DNA of 64,000 bases, from positions 372,001 to 436,000 of the forward strand of contig NZ_CP061309.1 of NCBI RefSeq assembly GCF_018687955.1, written 5' to 3'. The position numbers and the translations under genes are program-made. This document shows, one piece after another, positions 18,320 to 27,818 of the stretch. Every line of letters starts with the position of its first letter. Positions within the stretch are counted from its first letter, which is position 1. The stretch is from Polynucleobacter ibericus. GTDB taxonomy: Bacteria > Pseudomonadota > Gammaproteobacteria > Burkholderiales > Burkholderiaceae. The notes beneath the pieces are model-generated. The model ran no database searches. It was not told the DNA's origin and saw only the letters and a list, made by a program, of their open reading frames with translations.

Positions 18320-18994
18320 ATGCCGCATACAAATAAATCAAATCGACCTTATGACCTCATTGTTTGGGATTGGGATGGAACCATTATGGATTCCACACCA
18401 ACGATCGTGCATTGCATTCAGCAAGCGTGCCGCGATTTAGGTTTTAAGGCGCCCGATGATACCTTGGCCAGTTCAGTGATTGGCTTGGGTATTCAGGACT
18501 CATTAAGAAGAGCGGTGCCTTGGGTTGAGCCAATTCATTTTCAAAAACTCACAGAACGTTTTCGCTATCACTACTTAGCAAAAGACCATGAGCTTGATTT
18601 GTTTGTCGGCATCCGTGAGCTCTTGCAAGAATTACATGATCAGCAGTATTTACTGGGCGTTGCTACGGGCAAGTCCCGTGTGGGTTTAGACCGCTCACTC
18701 AAGCATCATCAAATTGGCCATCTTTTTCATGAGACCCGAACTGCCGATGAATCTTTCTCTAAGCCTCATCCGGGAATGTTGCTGGAGTTATCGGATGTGA
18801 TGCAGGTGCCGACACGCCGTATGTTGATGATTGGCGATACGACGCATGATCTAGATATGGCAGCCAATGCTGGTGTTGATGCGGTAGCTGTTACCTATGG
18901 GGCTCATCCCCCGAGCACTCTAAAGGAGTCACCATCATTAGTGCATGTAGATGATGTTGTGCAGCTTTCGCAGTGGCTTAAAAATAATGTGTAA
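18320..18994 (+). CDS. HAD-superfamily phosphatase, phosphoglycolate-phosphatase-like
   Basis: A 224-residue cytoplasmic HAD-IA hydrolase. The nucleophile is Asp17 with Asp19 as acid-base in VWDWDGTIMDS, a helical cap follows, the Thr motif is GVATGKS, the Lys is in SKPHPGML and the acidic motif is MLMIGDTTHDLDMAANAG. This fits Gph-like or pyrophosphatase-like HADs, but the substrate is not predictable. It sits between rluC and sppA on the same strand, an arrangement seen in betaproteobacteria. Confidence 0.88.
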   Translation: MPHTNKSNRPYDLIVWDWDGTIMDSTPTIVHCIQQACRDLGFKAPDDTLASSVIGLGIQDSLRRAVPWVEPIHFQKLTERFRYHYLAKDHELDLFVGIRELLQELHDQQYLLGVATGKSRVGLDRSLKHHQIGHLFHETRTADESFSKPHPGMLLELSDVMQVPTRRMLMIGDTTHDLDMAANAGVDAVAVTYGAHPPSTLKESPSLVHVDDVVQLSQWLKNNV

Positions 18995-19052
18995 TTTCAT
19001 AATTGAATGAGTTAATTAGTAAGTAAATTAGCAAGACTGAGGAATTTAAAAG

Positions 19053-20000
19053 ATGGAAAACAATCCAAACCCAAACTGGGAACGTCAAGCGCTTGAACAT
19101 CTTCTCTTGGAGAATTTAAAAGAGACTCGCAAAGCCCGTCGCTGGAAAGCGGTATTACGAGTACTTACATTGCTAGTCATCGTGGGCGCACTTCTTTCGA
19201 TATTTGATTTTCATCTACCAGGCAAGGGCATGGGGGTTGAAAAGCATACGGCCTTAGTGACGCTCGAAGGTGAAATTTCCTCTAGCTCAATGGCCAATGC
19301 AATGGATATCAATTCCTCTTTATTAGCAGCTTTTGAGAATGAGCAAAGCGCTGGTGTTGTATTGCGCATTAACAGTCCCGGCGGCTCTCCAGTTCAGGCA
19401 GGGATCATTAATGATGAGATTCATCGCTTACGTAAATTACATCCTAAAAAACCATTTTATGTAGTGGTTGAAGATATTTGCGCTTCAGGTGGTTACTACG
19501 TTGCAGTAGCGGCCGATCAAATCCTGGTTGATAAAGCCAGCTTGGTTGGGTCTATTGGCGTAATCATGGAGGGCTTTGGTTTTACGGGTTTGATGGATAA
19601 GCTAGGCGTTACTCGTCGCATGATTACCTCAGGCTCTAATAAAGGCATGATGGATCCATTTAGCAAAGAGAATCCCAAGCAAGTTGAAATGGTGAAGACC
19701 ATGATTGATGAGATTCATCAGCAATTTATTACGGTAGTGAAAGAGGGGCGCGGGGATCGCTTAAAAGATGTGCCGGATTTATTCTCTGGGCGTATTTGGA
19801 ATGGTGAGCAGGCTGTGAAGATCGGCTTAGCAGATGGTTATGGCACGGTTGAATCGGTTGCGCGCGATATTTTTAAGGCGCCGGATATTCTGGACTACAC
19901 CATGAAAGAAAACTTTGCTGAGCGTGTTGCCAAACGCTTTGGTGCTGAGGCTGGAGCGGCTGCCGGTAAAGCTCTGGTAAAGACCCCAGATCTAAAGTAA
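19053..20000 (+). CDS. sppA: Signal peptide peptidase, S49 family
   Basis: A single-domain membrane serine protease (315 residues) that degrades leftover signal peptides. One membrane helix spans residues about 33-51 (VLRVLTLLVIVGALLSIF) with the catalytic part in the periplasm. The nucleophile is Ser145 in ICASGGYYVA and the general base is probably Lys197 in SGSNKGMMDPF, matching the Ser/Lys pair of short SppA enzymes. NSPGGSPVQ forms the substrate loop. It follows the HAD phosphatase and ends at a terminator that lies inside the convergent gene. Confidence 0.93.
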   Translation: MENNPNPNWERQALEHLLLENLKETRKARRWKAVLRVLTLLVIVGALLSIFDFHLPGKGMGVEKHTALVTLEGEISSSSMANAMDINSSLLAAFENEQSAGVVLRINSPGGSPVQAGIINDEIHRLRKLHPKKPFYVVVEDICASGGYYVAVAADQILVDKASLVGSIGVIMEGFGFTGLMDKLGVTRRMITSGSNKGMMDPFSKENPKQVEMVKTMIDEIHQQFITVVKEGRGDRLKDVPDLFSGRIWNGEQAVKIGLADGYGTVESVARDIFKAPDILDYTMKENFAERVAKRFGAEAGAAAGKALVKTPDLK

Positions 20001-20018
20001 AACGAAGGCGCTAAAGAT

Positions 20019-20789
20019 CTAGGCCAATAGTAGAAATACTGTTGGCCTATTTTGTAATGGGGCGCAGGCAGCTTTATTCGGATAGCGTTTACGCCAATCC
20101 GCAATCGATAGGGTTGTGATCATTTCTGATGGCAGGCTGAGATCTACTCCAAGACAGAGCAAGCTTTGTGGCGCCAATGAATTGAGACAAGCCATCAACA
20201 TCGCAGTATTGCGATATGGAGTCTCAATCCAAATTTGGGTTTGTTGTAATTTGCGAGACTCCACTTCGAGTTGTTTGAGTTTGGCGGTTCGCTCATGAGC
20301 ATCATTTGGAAGATAGCCCTGAAAAGCAAAGCGTTGGCCATTCAGTCCGCTAGCCATTAGCCCCAGCAAAATCGAGCTTGGGCCCACAAGTGGCCTTACT
20401 GTGGCGCCTAGCTTATGTGCTGCTAACACTAACTCTGCACCTGGATCCGCCACCCCTGGTACGCCTGCCTCCGACATTAAACCCATGTCATTTCCAGCAA
20501 GTAAGGGCTTGAGTAAATCTGCAGGTTTTACCGAGTCACCATACTTAGCATTGCGAGCTGCTCCACGCCATTCACTCATTTGCATTTCTTGGATGGTGCA
20601 TGCCAATGGTGACACAGCATCAATGGCTTTTAAGAGGGCGCGCGCTGTTTTAGCGTCTTCCACAATCCAATGTTTTAGCTTGGCGGATTGCGTAATAGTT
20701 TCGGATGGCAGTACCCAAGGTAATTGCTCTACACGACCATCGTCACCCAATGTGTTGGGAACTAAATACAGAGTACCGAGCTTAGTCAT
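20019..20789 (-). CDS. RsmI-like SAM-dependent methyltransferase (tetrapyrrole methylase fold)
   Basis: The 256-residue protein has the fold of RsmI, the 16S rRNA C1402 2'-O-methyltransferase, with LYLVPNTLG at the N-terminus, GLMSEAGVPGVADPGAELVLAA, VRPLVGPSSILLGLMASGLNG, FAFQGYLP and WIETPYRN. It is probably a paralogue and not RsmI itself, because the N-terminal strand differs from the standard motif. A paralogue of this kind next to a Maf protein gene is common in betaproteobacteria. The target is unknown. Its last ten codons hold the terminator of sppA. Confidence 0.8.
   Translation of the reverse strand: MTKLGTLYLVPNTLGDDGRVEQLPWVLPSETITQSAKLKHWIVEDAKTARALLKAIDAVSPLACTIQEMQMSEWRGAARNAKYGDSVKPADLLKPLLAGNDMGLMSEAGVPGVADPGAELVLAAHKLGATVRPLVGPSSILLGLMASGLNGQRFAFQGYLPNDAHERTAKLKQLEVESRKLQQTQIWIETPYRNTAMLMACLNSLAPQSLLCLGVDLSLPSEMITTLSIADWRKRYPNKAACAPLQNRPTVFLLLA
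20020..20053. terminator. Terminator hairpin with GAAA tetraloop inside the 3' end of the RsmI-like gene
   Basis: TAGGCCAA plus TAGTA pairs with TACTG plus TTGGCCTA (13 base pairs including one G-T), with a GAAA loop and TTTT following. For sppA this is a good intrinsic terminator. It overlaps the last codons and stop of the gene on the opposite strand. Confidence 0.75.
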
Positions 20790-20804
20790 GAATTACTTTT
20801 TGTT

Positions 20805-21413
20805 TTAAGTTTTAGATGGAATCGCAAAACCTGCATCACGCAGCAGGCCTGTCAATGCAATCAGCGGCAAACCAATTAAAGCAGTTGGGTCATCACTTTT
20901 AATCGACTCTAGGAGGCTGATGCCTAGACCTTCAGACTTAGCGCTGCCGGCACAATCGTATGGCTCTTCAGCAAGTAAGTAGGCCTCTAAAACACTGTCA
21001 GATAGTTTACGAAAGGTCACTTCAGTGGGAACGCATAAAGTAGTTTGGGTATCGCCCTTCATTAGGCATAGAGCAGTTTGGAAAATGACTGTTTGACCGC
21101 GCATGAGTTGCAACTGAGCAAGAGCCCTTTCAAAATTACCAGGCTTTCCAATAGCTGCGCCACAGAGGTCCGCAACTTGATCGGAGCCAATCACCCAGGT
21201 ATGAGGATGTTCTTTAGCAACGGCTGCTGCTTTTGCGTGCGCAAGGCGTAATGCCAATTCGAGCGTGCTCTCACCGGTGAGTGGCGTCTCATCCACTTTA
21301 GGTGAGATCACTTCAAAAGGAATGCGCAGACGCTCTAAAAGTTCACGGCGATATTTCGACGTAGATGCCAAGATGAGACTTGGGTTTTGAGGCGAGCTGC
21401 TTGAGATACTCAT
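20805..21413 (-). CDS. yceF: Maf-family nucleotide pyrophosphatase, YceF type
   Basis: Hydrolyses non-canonical nucleotides; YceF-type enzymes prefer 7-methyl-GTP. The signature LILASTSKYRRELLERLRIPFEVISP and the catalytic Asp in VIGSDQVA are present, with GKPGNFERALAQL and SAKSEGLGI following. The start is likely ATG 21413 (MSISSS); a second in-frame ATG at 21443 would add ten residues, and both are possible. It is divergent from yceD with 13-43 bases between starts, the same yceF/yceD/rpmF context as in E. coli. Confidence 0.88.
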   Translation of the reverse strand: MSISSSSPQNPSLILASTSKYRRELLERLRIPFEVISPKVDETPLTGESTLELALRLAHAKAAAVAKEHPHTWVIGSDQVADLCGAAIGKPGNFERALAQLQLMRGQTVIFQTALCLMKGDTQTTLCVPTEVTFRKLSDSVLEAYLLAEEPYDCAGSAKSEGLGISLLESIKSDDPTALIGLPLIALTGLLRDAGFAIPSKT

Positions 21414-21456
21414 GGTGTTCTGCACTTTCGGGCTGGCATTCATTTAGACTAATGCT

Positions 21457-22032
21457 ATGAATCGTAATCAAGTTTTACCTCAAGTCGAACTATCTGCTGA
21501 ACCTAGTGCTTTGAAGAGGGTGGATTTTTGCGCCCCCCAATCCTATAAAGGGACTGGTTTTTTAAGCATCCCAGATATGCCCAGGGTGGCCCAGGAGGCT
21601 TCAGCCATTAATGCAGGGGATGGCTTTGATTGGTCGGTTCAAACCCACTTTGAAGATGCTCCTGGCAGTGATCCACATCAAATTCTGGAATTAGGTCTGA
21701 AAGGCCGTTTGCACCTGGTTTGCCAGCGTTGTTTGCAGGATTGCGCCGTAGATTTGGATGAAAACCGTCGATTTTTGCTGGTTACTACTGATGAGGAGGC
21801 CGATTCGTACCCCTTAGAGGACGAAGAGCAAGAACCGTTGGTCGTTACCCAGCATTTCAACCTACTGGAAACCATTGAGGATGAGATTTTGTTGTCCTTA
21901 CCCTTGATTCCAAAGCACCCAGAGGGATTTTGCGAACCCCATGCTTCCACCTTTGGGGATGAGGCGGATGAAGATGCCCCAAATGAGCGGGAAAATCCCT
22001 TTAACATATTGAAAAATATGAAGAAAAACTGA
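21457..22032 (+). CDS. yceD: YceD/DUF177 protein
   Basis: A 191-residue DUF177 protein. In E. coli YceD is needed for normal 23S rRNA accumulation. The conserved Cys pair VCQRCLQ near residue 90 and the acidic DEEADSYPLEDEEQEPLV followed by LLETIEDEILLSLPLIPKHP identify the family. The C-terminus is unusually acidic, then ends in FNILKNMKKN. It sits directly before rpmF, the standard arrangement for coupling rRNA and L32 supply with fatty-acid genes. Confidence 0.9.
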   Translation: MNRNQVLPQVELSAEPSALKRVDFCAPQSYKGTGFLSIPDMPRVAQEASAINAGDGFDWSVQTHFEDAPGSDPHQILELGLKGRLHLVCQRCLQDCAVDLDENRRFLLVTTDEEADSYPLEDEEQEPLVVTQHFNLLETIEDEILLSLPLIPKHPEGFCEPHASTFGDEADEDAPNERENPFNILKNMKKN

Positions 22033-22105
22033 AATCAGAGGTTTGATTTCTATTGTTGTTTTGAGGACGTTTTGTCAATAAATCAAGCATTTAGGCGCTT
22101 TTCCA

Positions 22106-22114
22106 TGTTAGAAT
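22106..22114 (+). promoter_or_regulatory. Possible extended -10 promoter for rpmF
   Basis: TGTTAGAAT fits an extended -10 element (TGnTAGAAT), about 24 bases before the rpmF ATG, with a TTAGGAG ribosome-binding site between. No good -35 is seen. The region after yceD is only 105 bases, so readthrough from yceD is also likely. Confidence 0.35.
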
Positions 22115-22137
22115 GTCGCCTTGCTTAGGAGTTCAAT

Positions 22138-22317
22138 ATGGCCGTTCAACAAAATAAAAAATCACCTTCCAAACGTGGCATGCACCGTGCGCACGACTTT
22201 TTGACCGCACCTGCTACGGCTGTTGAAGCCACGACTGGTGAGGCTCATTTGCGCCACCACATTTCACCAAATGGCTACTATCGTGGTCGTAAAGTTGTTA
22301 AAACTAAAAACGACTAA
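22138..22317 (+). CDS. rpmF: 50S ribosomal protein L32
   Basis: A 59-residue basic ribosomal protein: [20 protein letters not shown] at the start and [15 protein letters not shown] at the end are diagnostic of L32. It lacks the zinc-binding cysteines found in some L32 proteins. A TTAGGAG ribosome-binding site lies 7 bases upstream. It is followed by an intrinsic terminator, then plsX. Confidence 0.97.
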   Translation: MAVQQNKKSPSKRGMHRAHDFLTAPATAVEATTGEAHLRHHISPNGYYRGRKVVKTKND

Positions 22318-22338
22318 TTTTTTAGTCTAAACAGATAG

Positions 22339-22366
22339 AAGCGGCTCCAGTTAAAGCCGCTTTTTT
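22339..22366 (+). terminator. Intrinsic terminator or attenuator between rpmF and plsX
   Basis: AAGCGGCT pairs with AGCCGCTT around an 8-base loop, followed by a T tract ending at 22366. It lies 35 bases before the plsX start, so it may set the ratio of L32 to fatty-acid enzymes by partial readthrough. Confidence 0.75.
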
Positions 22367-22400
22367 CTTGGATAAATCACTTGCAGCAATCAATGAGCTT

Positions 22401-23414
22401 ATGAGCGTTACTCTCGCTATTGATGCCATGGGCGGAGATCATGGAGTCGTCGTGACGGTTCCCGCTGCCTGCGATTTCCTGGAGAAACACGCGGATGTGA
22501 GGATCACTCTCGTTGGCGATCCCGATTTAATCAAACAAGTGTTGAGTAAATCTCCTAAAGCTCCCATGGAGCGCATTCAAATTATTCCCGCTAGTGAAGT
22601 TGTCTTGATGGATGACCCCATCGAGGTTGCTTTGCGCCGTAAAAAAGATTCCTCTATGCGCATTGCCATTGAGCAAGTTAAAGAGGGCGCTGCTGATGCA
22701 GTGATCTCTTCTGGCAATACCGGCGCGCTCATGGCGATCTCTCGCTACATTCTGAAGACACTTGAGGGTGTTGATCGTCCCGCAATTGCAACTGCCATCC
22801 CTAATGAATTAGGACGTGGCACAACTATGCTGGATCTTGGCGCAAATGCTGATTGTGAGCCGATGCATTTAGTGCAGTTTGCACAAATGGCCAATGTCAT
22901 GGTGCAAGTAGTCGACGGTAACCCAAACCCCTCAATCGGCTTGCTAAATATTGGCGAAGAAGTGATTAAAGGTAATGAGGTTGTTAAGCAAACGAGTGAG
23001 TTGCTGCGCAAAACCTCTTTAAACTTTTACGGCAACGTAGAAGGTAATGATATCTTTAAAGGCACAACCGACATTGTGGTGTGTGATGGTTTTGTTGGTA
23101 ATGTGGTGTTAAAAGCTAGCGAAGGTTTAGCAAAAATGATGAGTGGTTTGATTCGCGAAGAATTTAATCGCTCATTGCTCACTAAGCTGATGGCAATCTG
23201 CGCTATGGTGCCCTTATTGCGTGTTCGTAAGCGTGTTGATCATCGTCGCTATAACGGTGCAGTATTGTTAGGTTTGCGTGGTTGCGTGATTAAGAGTCAT
23301 GGATCCGCCGATCGATTTGCATTTGGCTTTGCATTGGACCGTGCTTATGAAGCTGCTAAGAACCGTATGGTAGAGCGCATTGCTGCAGCCTTTGTGGTGG
23401 AGACAAAAGAATGA
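22401..23414 (+). CDS. plsX: Phosphate acyltransferase PlsX
   Basis: Makes acyl-phosphate from acyl-ACP for phospholipid synthesis by PlsY. Characteristic motifs are [11 protein letters not shown] at the N-terminus, [33 protein letters not shown], and [18 protein letters not shown] chose ATG 22401 ([13 protein letters not shown]); an upstream TTG at 22368 would begin inside the terminator tail. The 337-residue length is normal. It overlaps fabH by four bases (ATGA). Confidence 0.95.
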   Translation: MSVTLAIDAMGGDHGVVVTVPAACDFLEKHADVRITLVGDPDLIKQVLSKSPKAPMERIQIIPASEVVLMDDPIEVALRRKKDSSMRIAIEQVKEGAADAVISSGNTGALMAISRYILKTLEGVDRPAIATAIPNELGRGTTMLDLGANADCEPMHLVQFAQMANVMVQVVDGNPNPSIGLLNIGEEVIKGNEVVKQTSELLRKTSLNFYGNVEGNDIFKGTTDIVVCDGFVGNVVLKASEGLAKMMSGLIREEFNRSLLTKLMAICAMVPLLRVRKRVDHRRYNGAVLLGLRGCVIKSHGSADRFAFGFALDRAYEAAKNRMVERIAAAFVVETKE

Positions 23415-24397
23415 GTATTTTTGCAAGAGTCGCAGGAACCGGTAGCTATCTTCCAGAGCTGCGCTTAACCAATCAAGATTTAGTGGATCGACTTGCTAAA
23501 ACTGGCTTAGAGACTAGTGATGAATGGATTAAAACGCGCAGCGGTATTTCTGCACGCCACTTTGCCGCTGAAAATGAGCTTACTAGTGATCTCGCAGTAA
23601 AGGCCGCTCAAGCAGCATTAGATTCTGCGGGGATTACTTCAGAAGACTTAGATCTGATTATTTTGGCCACCTCTACACCTGATCATTTGGGCGGCTTTCC
23701 AAGTACTGCTTGCGTAGTACAGGACAAATTAGGTGCGCATACTGCTTGTGCCGCGTTTGATGTTCAGGCAGTTTGTGCTGGCTTTACTTATGCGCTCGCC
23801 ATTGCCGATGCTTTTATTCGTTCTGGTACATACAAAAAAGTTTTAGTCATTGGCGCAGAAACATTCTCCCGGATTCTGAATTTTCAAGACCGTGGTACCT
23901 GCGTTTTGTTTGGTGATGGTGCTGGAGCAGTTGTGCTCGAGGCCTCTAAAGAGGCTGGCATTTTATCTACGGCATTGCATGCAGATGGAAGCCAGCGCGA
24001 TATCTTATGTGTCCCTGGGCGCGCTGGTAACGGTGAAGTTCATGGCTCCCCATTTATGACGATGGACGGTCAAGCGGTATTTAAATTGGCAGTTAAGGTT
24101 TTGGAGCAAGTGGCTCACGAAGCGCTTGAAAAAGCCAATCTCAAGCCGGAGCAAATCGACTGGTTGGTTCCGCATCAGGCAAACATTCGCATCATGGAGG
24201 GTACAGCCAAGAAGATGGGTATGTCCATGGATAAAGTCATTGTTACCGTGCATGAGCATGGCAATACCTCGGCTGCATCGATTCCATTAGCCCTCGATGC
24301 GGGTGTACGTTCTGGTCAAATTCAACGTGGTCAGTATCTTTTATTAGAAGGTGTTGGCGGCGGCTTCGCTTGGGGTGCGGTTGCCCTCAAGTATTAA
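23411..24397 (+). CDS. fabH: 3-oxoacyl-ACP synthase III
   Basis: Condenses acetyl-CoA with malonyl-ACP to start fatty-acid chains. The Cys-His-Asn triad is Cys122 (VQAVCAGF), His254 (VPHQANIRI) and Asn284 ([12 protein letters not shown]). The [11 protein letters not shown] end is family-typical. At 328 residues it has the usual length. It is translationally coupled to plsX through an ATGA overlap. Confidence 0.97.
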   Translation: MSIFARVAGTGSYLPELRLTNQDLVDRLAKTGLETSDEWIKTRSGISARHFAAENELTSDLAVKAAQAALDSAGITSEDLDLIILATSTPDHLGGFPSTACVVQDKLGAHTACAAFDVQAVCAGFTYALAIADAFIRSGTYKKVLVIGAETFSRILNFQDRGTCVLFGDGAGAVVLEASKEAGILSTALHADGSQRDILCVPGRAGNGEVHGSPFMTMDGQAVFKLAVKVLEQVAHEALEKANLKPEQIDWLVPHQANIRIMEGTAKKMGMSMDKVIVTVHEHGNTSAASIPLALDAGVRSGQIQRGQYLLLEGVGGGFAWGAVALKY

Positions 24398-24451
24398 TGC
24401 GTAATATAAGTATTCTTATTTATTCAAATCATTATTTAGCGAATTAATCTC

Positions 24452-25387
24452 ATGACATTTGCATTCGTATTTCCAGGCCAAGGTTCTCAATCGGTTGGCA
24501 TGCTCAATTCTATTGCGCAGCGCCCAGAGGTACGCGCAACATTACAAGAGGCCTCAGATGCTTTGGGCGAGGACGTCACCAAACTGATCGCTGAAGGCCC
24601 TGCAGAGGCCTTGTCATTAACTACCAATACGCAGCCAGTGATGTTGACTGCTGGTGTGGCTTTTTATCGTGCCTGGTTAGCTGCCGGTGGCGCTACTCCA
24701 AAAGTGATGGCTGGTCATAGCCTCGGTGAATACTCTGCCTTGGTGGCATCGGGCGTAATTTCTTTTAAAGACGCTGTTCCGTTGGTGCGTTTTCGTGCTG
24801 AGGCAATGCAAAGTGCAGTACCGGTTGGTACTGGCGGTATGGCTGCCATTTTAGGTTTAGATGATGCAACTGTCATTAAGGTTTGCGCTGAAGCGAGTGC
24901 AGCATCTGGTGGCGTTGTTGAGGCCGTGAATTTCAATGCCCCGGGTCAGGTAGTGATTGCTGGTGCAAGTGATGCGGTCACTAAGGCATGTGAGTTATTG
25001 AAGGCTGCCGGTGCAAAACGTGCATTGCCATTGCCGGTGTCTGCACCGTTCCATTCTTCTTTATTGCAGCCGGCTTCTGAAAAACTCAAAGGCTACTTAG
25101 CCAATATTGAATTCAACGCCCCAAGCATTTCTGTCATCAATAACGTGGATGTGGAAATCTTAAATGATCCTGTAGCGATTAAAGATGCGTTGGTGCGCCA
25201 AGCTGCTAAGCCTGTTCGCTGGCAAGAAACGATTCAGGCAATGGCGGGTCAAGGAATCACCCAAGTGGTTGAGTGTGGTCCTGGCAAGGTATTGGCGGGT
25301 CTCACCAAGCGTATTCATGATCAAGTCACAGGCGTACCGGTATTTGATGACGCCAGCTTGAATGAAGTTCTGGCAAGCTTGAAATAA
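24452..25387 (+). CDS. fabD: Malonyl-CoA:ACP transacylase
   Basis: Transfers malonyl groups from CoA to acyl carrier protein. The nucleophile is Ser90 in MAGHSLGEYSAL, the substrate Arg is in VRFRAEAM, and the base His is in PVSAPFHSSLL. The N-terminal FVFPGQGSQSVGM and GPGKVLAGLTKRI near the end are standard. At 311 residues it is of the normal length. It lies 54 bases after fabH and 26 before fabG. Confidence 0.97.
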   Translation: MTFAFVFPGQGSQSVGMLNSIAQRPEVRATLQEASDALGEDVTKLIAEGPAEALSLTTNTQPVMLTAGVAFYRAWLAAGGATPKVMAGHSLGEYSALVASGVISFKDAVPLVRFRAEAMQSAVPVGTGGMAAILGLDDATVIKVCAEASAASGGVVEAVNFNAPGQVVIAGASDAVTKACELLKAAGAKRALPLPVSAPFHSSLLQPASEKLKGYLANIEFNAPSISVINNVDVEILNDPVAIKDALVRQAAKPVRWQETIQAMAGQGITQVVECGPGKVLAGLTKRIHDQVTGVPVFDDASLNEVLASLK

Positions 25388-25413
25388 AACAATCGACATA
25401 GCGGAAGATAAAT

Positions 25414-26157
25414 ATGAATCTCGACTTAAGTGGACAAATTGCTTTGGTAACTGGCGCCTCACGGGGCATTGGCCAGGCGATTGCAGATGAGTTAGTGAAG
25501 TGTGGTGCAAAGGTAATTGGTACTGCTACGTCAGAAAGTGGCGCCAAAGCGATTGATGAGCGTTTAAAGGCTTCGGGTGGCGCAGGCAAAGTGTTGAATG
25601 TGACTGCACCAAATGCTTGTGAAGAAATAATCGACCTGATCGTGAAAGAATATGGTGGCATCAATATTTTGGTGAATAACGCTGGCATCGCGCGTGACAA
25701 CTTAGCTATGCGCATGAAGTCCGAAGAGTGGACCGATGTAATTGACACTAATTTAAGTTCAGTCTTCCGCCTGTCTCAAGCAGTGATGCGCCCAATGATG
25801 AAGGCTCGCGGTGGCCGCATTATTAACATCACCTCTATTGTTGGTCATATGGGCAATCCTGGTCAGGCGAATTACGCTGCTGCCAAAGCAGGCGTTTCTG
25901 GAATGACCCGTGCCTTGGCTCGTGAAATTGGTAGCCGCAATATCACCGTCAATTGTGTGGCTCCTGGATTTATTGATACTGATATGACTCGCGCTTTGAG
26001 TGAAGAACAGCAAAATGCCCTCAAAGTGAACATTCCTTTGGCGCGTTTGGGTAGTCCTGAGGATGTTGCTCAGGCGGTGGCCTTTTTGGCCTCTCCGGCG
26101 GCTGGATACATTACGGGTAATACCCTACATGTCAATGGCGGACTATATTTAGCCTAA
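25414..26157 (+). CDS. fabG: 3-oxoacyl-ACP reductase
   Basis: NADPH-dependent reductase of the fatty-acid elongation cycle. GASRGIG at residues 14-20 binds cofactor, NNAGIARDNLAMRM is typical of FabG, and the triad is Ser141, Tyr154 and Lys158 (NYAAAKAG). The C-terminal FLASPAAGYITGNTLHVNGG is conserved. At 247 residues it is of standard length, and lies within the plsX-fabHDG-acpP-fabF cluster. Confidence 0.96.
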   Translation: MNLDLSGQIALVTGASRGIGQAIADELVKCGAKVIGTATSESGAKAIDERLKASGGAGKVLNVTAPNACEEIIDLIVKEYGGINILVNNAGIARDNLAMRMKSEEWTDVIDTNLSSVFRLSQAVMRPMMKARGGRIINITSIVGHMGNPGQANYAAAKAGVSGMTRALAREIGSRNITVNCVAPGFIDTDMTRALSEEQQNALKVNIPLARLGSPEDVAQAVAFLASPAAGYITGNTLHVNGGLYLA

Positions 26158-26192
26158 CGGCAAAGCTAGGATTTGGTCATTTTTAGGCGAAT

Positions 26193-26223
26193 TTGCTAAT
26201 TCGGTCCGCCAAACTGATAAAAT
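26193..26223 (+). promoter_or_regulatory. Possible promoter for acpP
   Basis: TTGCTA at 26193-26198 is followed by GATAAA at 17-base spacing, or by TAAAAT at 26218-26223 at 19-base spacing. The 102-base gap before acpP, longer than others in the cluster, fits an additional promoter for this abundant protein, as is known in E. coli. Confidence 0.4.
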
Positions 26224-26259
26224 CCTTTTCATCGTTTTTTACAACCCCTGGGGAAATTA

Positions 26260-26499
26260 ATGGACAACATCGAACAACGCGTTAAGAAAATCGTCGCTGA
26301 GCAATTAGGCGTCGCAGAAGGAGAAATCAAGAATGAATCTTCTTTCGTGAACGACTTGGGCGCTGACTCTCTTGACACTGTTGAGCTGGTTATGGCTTTG
26401 GAAGATGAATTCGGTATCGAAATTCCTGATGAGGAAGCTGAAAAGATCACTACAGTTCAGCTCGCGATCGACTTCGCTAAATCAAAAGCTCAGGGTTAA
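26260..26499 (+). CDS. acpP: Acyl carrier protein
   Basis: A 79-residue acidic carrier of the growing acyl chain. The phosphopantetheine attachment Ser37 is in [21 protein letters not shown], which is nearly identical to the standard motif. The gene for its modifying enzyme, acpS, is also in the window at 35275-35667. A GGGGAAA ribosome-binding site precedes the ATG. Confidence 0.98.
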   Translation: MDNIEQRVKKIVAEQLGVAEGEIKNESSFVNDLGADSLDTVELVMALEDEFGIEIPDEEAEKITTVQLAIDFAKSKAQG

Positions 26500-26520
26500 T
26501 TCCCTAGCCTAGGTATTACT

Positions 26521-27768
26521 GTGTCAGCATCAAATGGCCGACGCCGGGTAGTAGTTACCGGCCTTGGTCTCATCTCACCTGTTGGTAACTCGGTTGATGT
26601 CGCTTGGTCTAATTTGCTTGCGGGTAAATCAGGCATAGCGACCATCACTAAGTTTGACCACACTCCACTGAGCGTTCATTTCGCTGGAGAGGTGAAAGAT
26701 TTCAATGTCGAAGAATATGTATCTGCCAAAGAGGCGCGCCATATGGATACCTTTATCCATTACGGCATTGCTGCAGGTACGCAAGCGATTCGCGACAGCG
26801 GTCTAGAGATCACAGAGCAAAACGCCGAGCGCGTAGGTGTGATGGTTGGTTCCGGTATCGGCGGCCTGCCAATGATTGAGGAAACGGGTGCTGAGTTATT
26901 GGCTCGTGGCCCTCGTCGTATCTCACCATTCTTTGTGCCGGGATCAATCATTAATATGATTTCTGGTCATCTCAGCATCTTGTTTGGACTCAAAGGTCCA
27001 AACGTTGCTGCAGTAACTGCTTGCACCACTGGTTTGCATAGTATTGGTTTGGCTGCACGCTTAATTCAGTACGGTGATGCTGATGTTATGGTTGCAGGTG
27101 GTGCTGAATCCACCATCTCTGCATTAGGCGTTGGTGGCTTTGCTTCTGCAAGAGCACTCTCTACCCGTAATGATGATCCTGCAACGGCATCACGTCCTTG
27201 GGATAAAGACCGAGATGGTTTTGTTCTGGGCGAAGGTGCTGGCGTTATTGTGCTCGAAGAGTACGAGCATGCAAAAGCACGCGGTGCAAAAATCTATTGT
27301 GAGTTACTTGGCTTCGGTATGAGCGGCGACGCGTATCACATGACCGCTCCAAATATGGATGGCCCACGTCGTTGTATGGTGAATGCTATGCGCGACGCTG
27401 GCTTAAATGCGGATCAAATTCAGTACATTAATGCTCACGGCACCTCAACTCCATTGGGTGATAAGAACGAAACTGGCGCGATTAAGGCTGCCTTAGGCGA
27501 TCATGCCAAAAAGACTTTAATTAACTCTACTAAGTCTATGACTGGCCACCTTTTGGGCGGTGCTGGCGGCCTGGAGTCTGTTTTCACGATTTTGGCTCTT
27601 CATAACCAAAAATCGCCACCTACTATCAATATCTTTAACCAAGACCCTGAGTGTGATTTGGACTACTGCGCCAATACTGCTAGGGACGTGAAGATTGACC
27701 ATGCAGTCAAAAACAACTTTGGCTTTGGGGGTACTAACGGTACCTTGATTTTTGGCAAACTGACCTAA
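26521..27768 (+). CDS. fabF: 3-oxoacyl-ACP synthase II
   Basis: Elongation condensing enzyme, also responsible for temperature control of unsaturated fatty acids in E. coli. Translation appears to start at GTG 26521. The catalytic Cys168 is in [14 protein letters not shown], and the two His residues are in [11 protein letters not shown] and [13 protein letters not shown]. The end [14 protein letters not shown] is typical. At 415 residues it is of normal length. In many relatives rpoE, rseA and rseB come between this gene and mucD; here mucD follows 50 bases later. Confidence 0.96.
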   Translation: MSASNGRRRVVVTGLGLISPVGNSVDVAWSNLLAGKSGIATITKFDHTPLSVHFAGEVKDFNVEEYVSAKEARHMDTFIHYGIAAGTQAIRDSGLEITEQNAERVGVMVGSGIGGLPMIEETGAELLARGPRRISPFFVPGSIINMISGHLSILFGLKGPNVAAVTACTTGLHSIGLAARLIQYGDADVMVAGGAESTISALGVGGFASARALSTRNDDPATASRPWDKDRDGFVLGEGAGVIVLEEYEHAKARGAKIYCELLGFGMSGDAYHMTAPNMDGPRRCMVNAMRDAGLNADQIQYINAHGTSTPLGDKNETGAIKAALGDHAKKTLINSTKSMTGHLLGGAGGLESVFTILALHNQKSPPTINIFNQDPECDLDYCANTARDVKIDHAVKNNFGFGGTNGTLIFGKLT

Positions 27769-27818
27769 TATTCTCTTTATCTTCATTGTTGGTTTTCACC
27801 AAGTAGGTCTATAGCATT

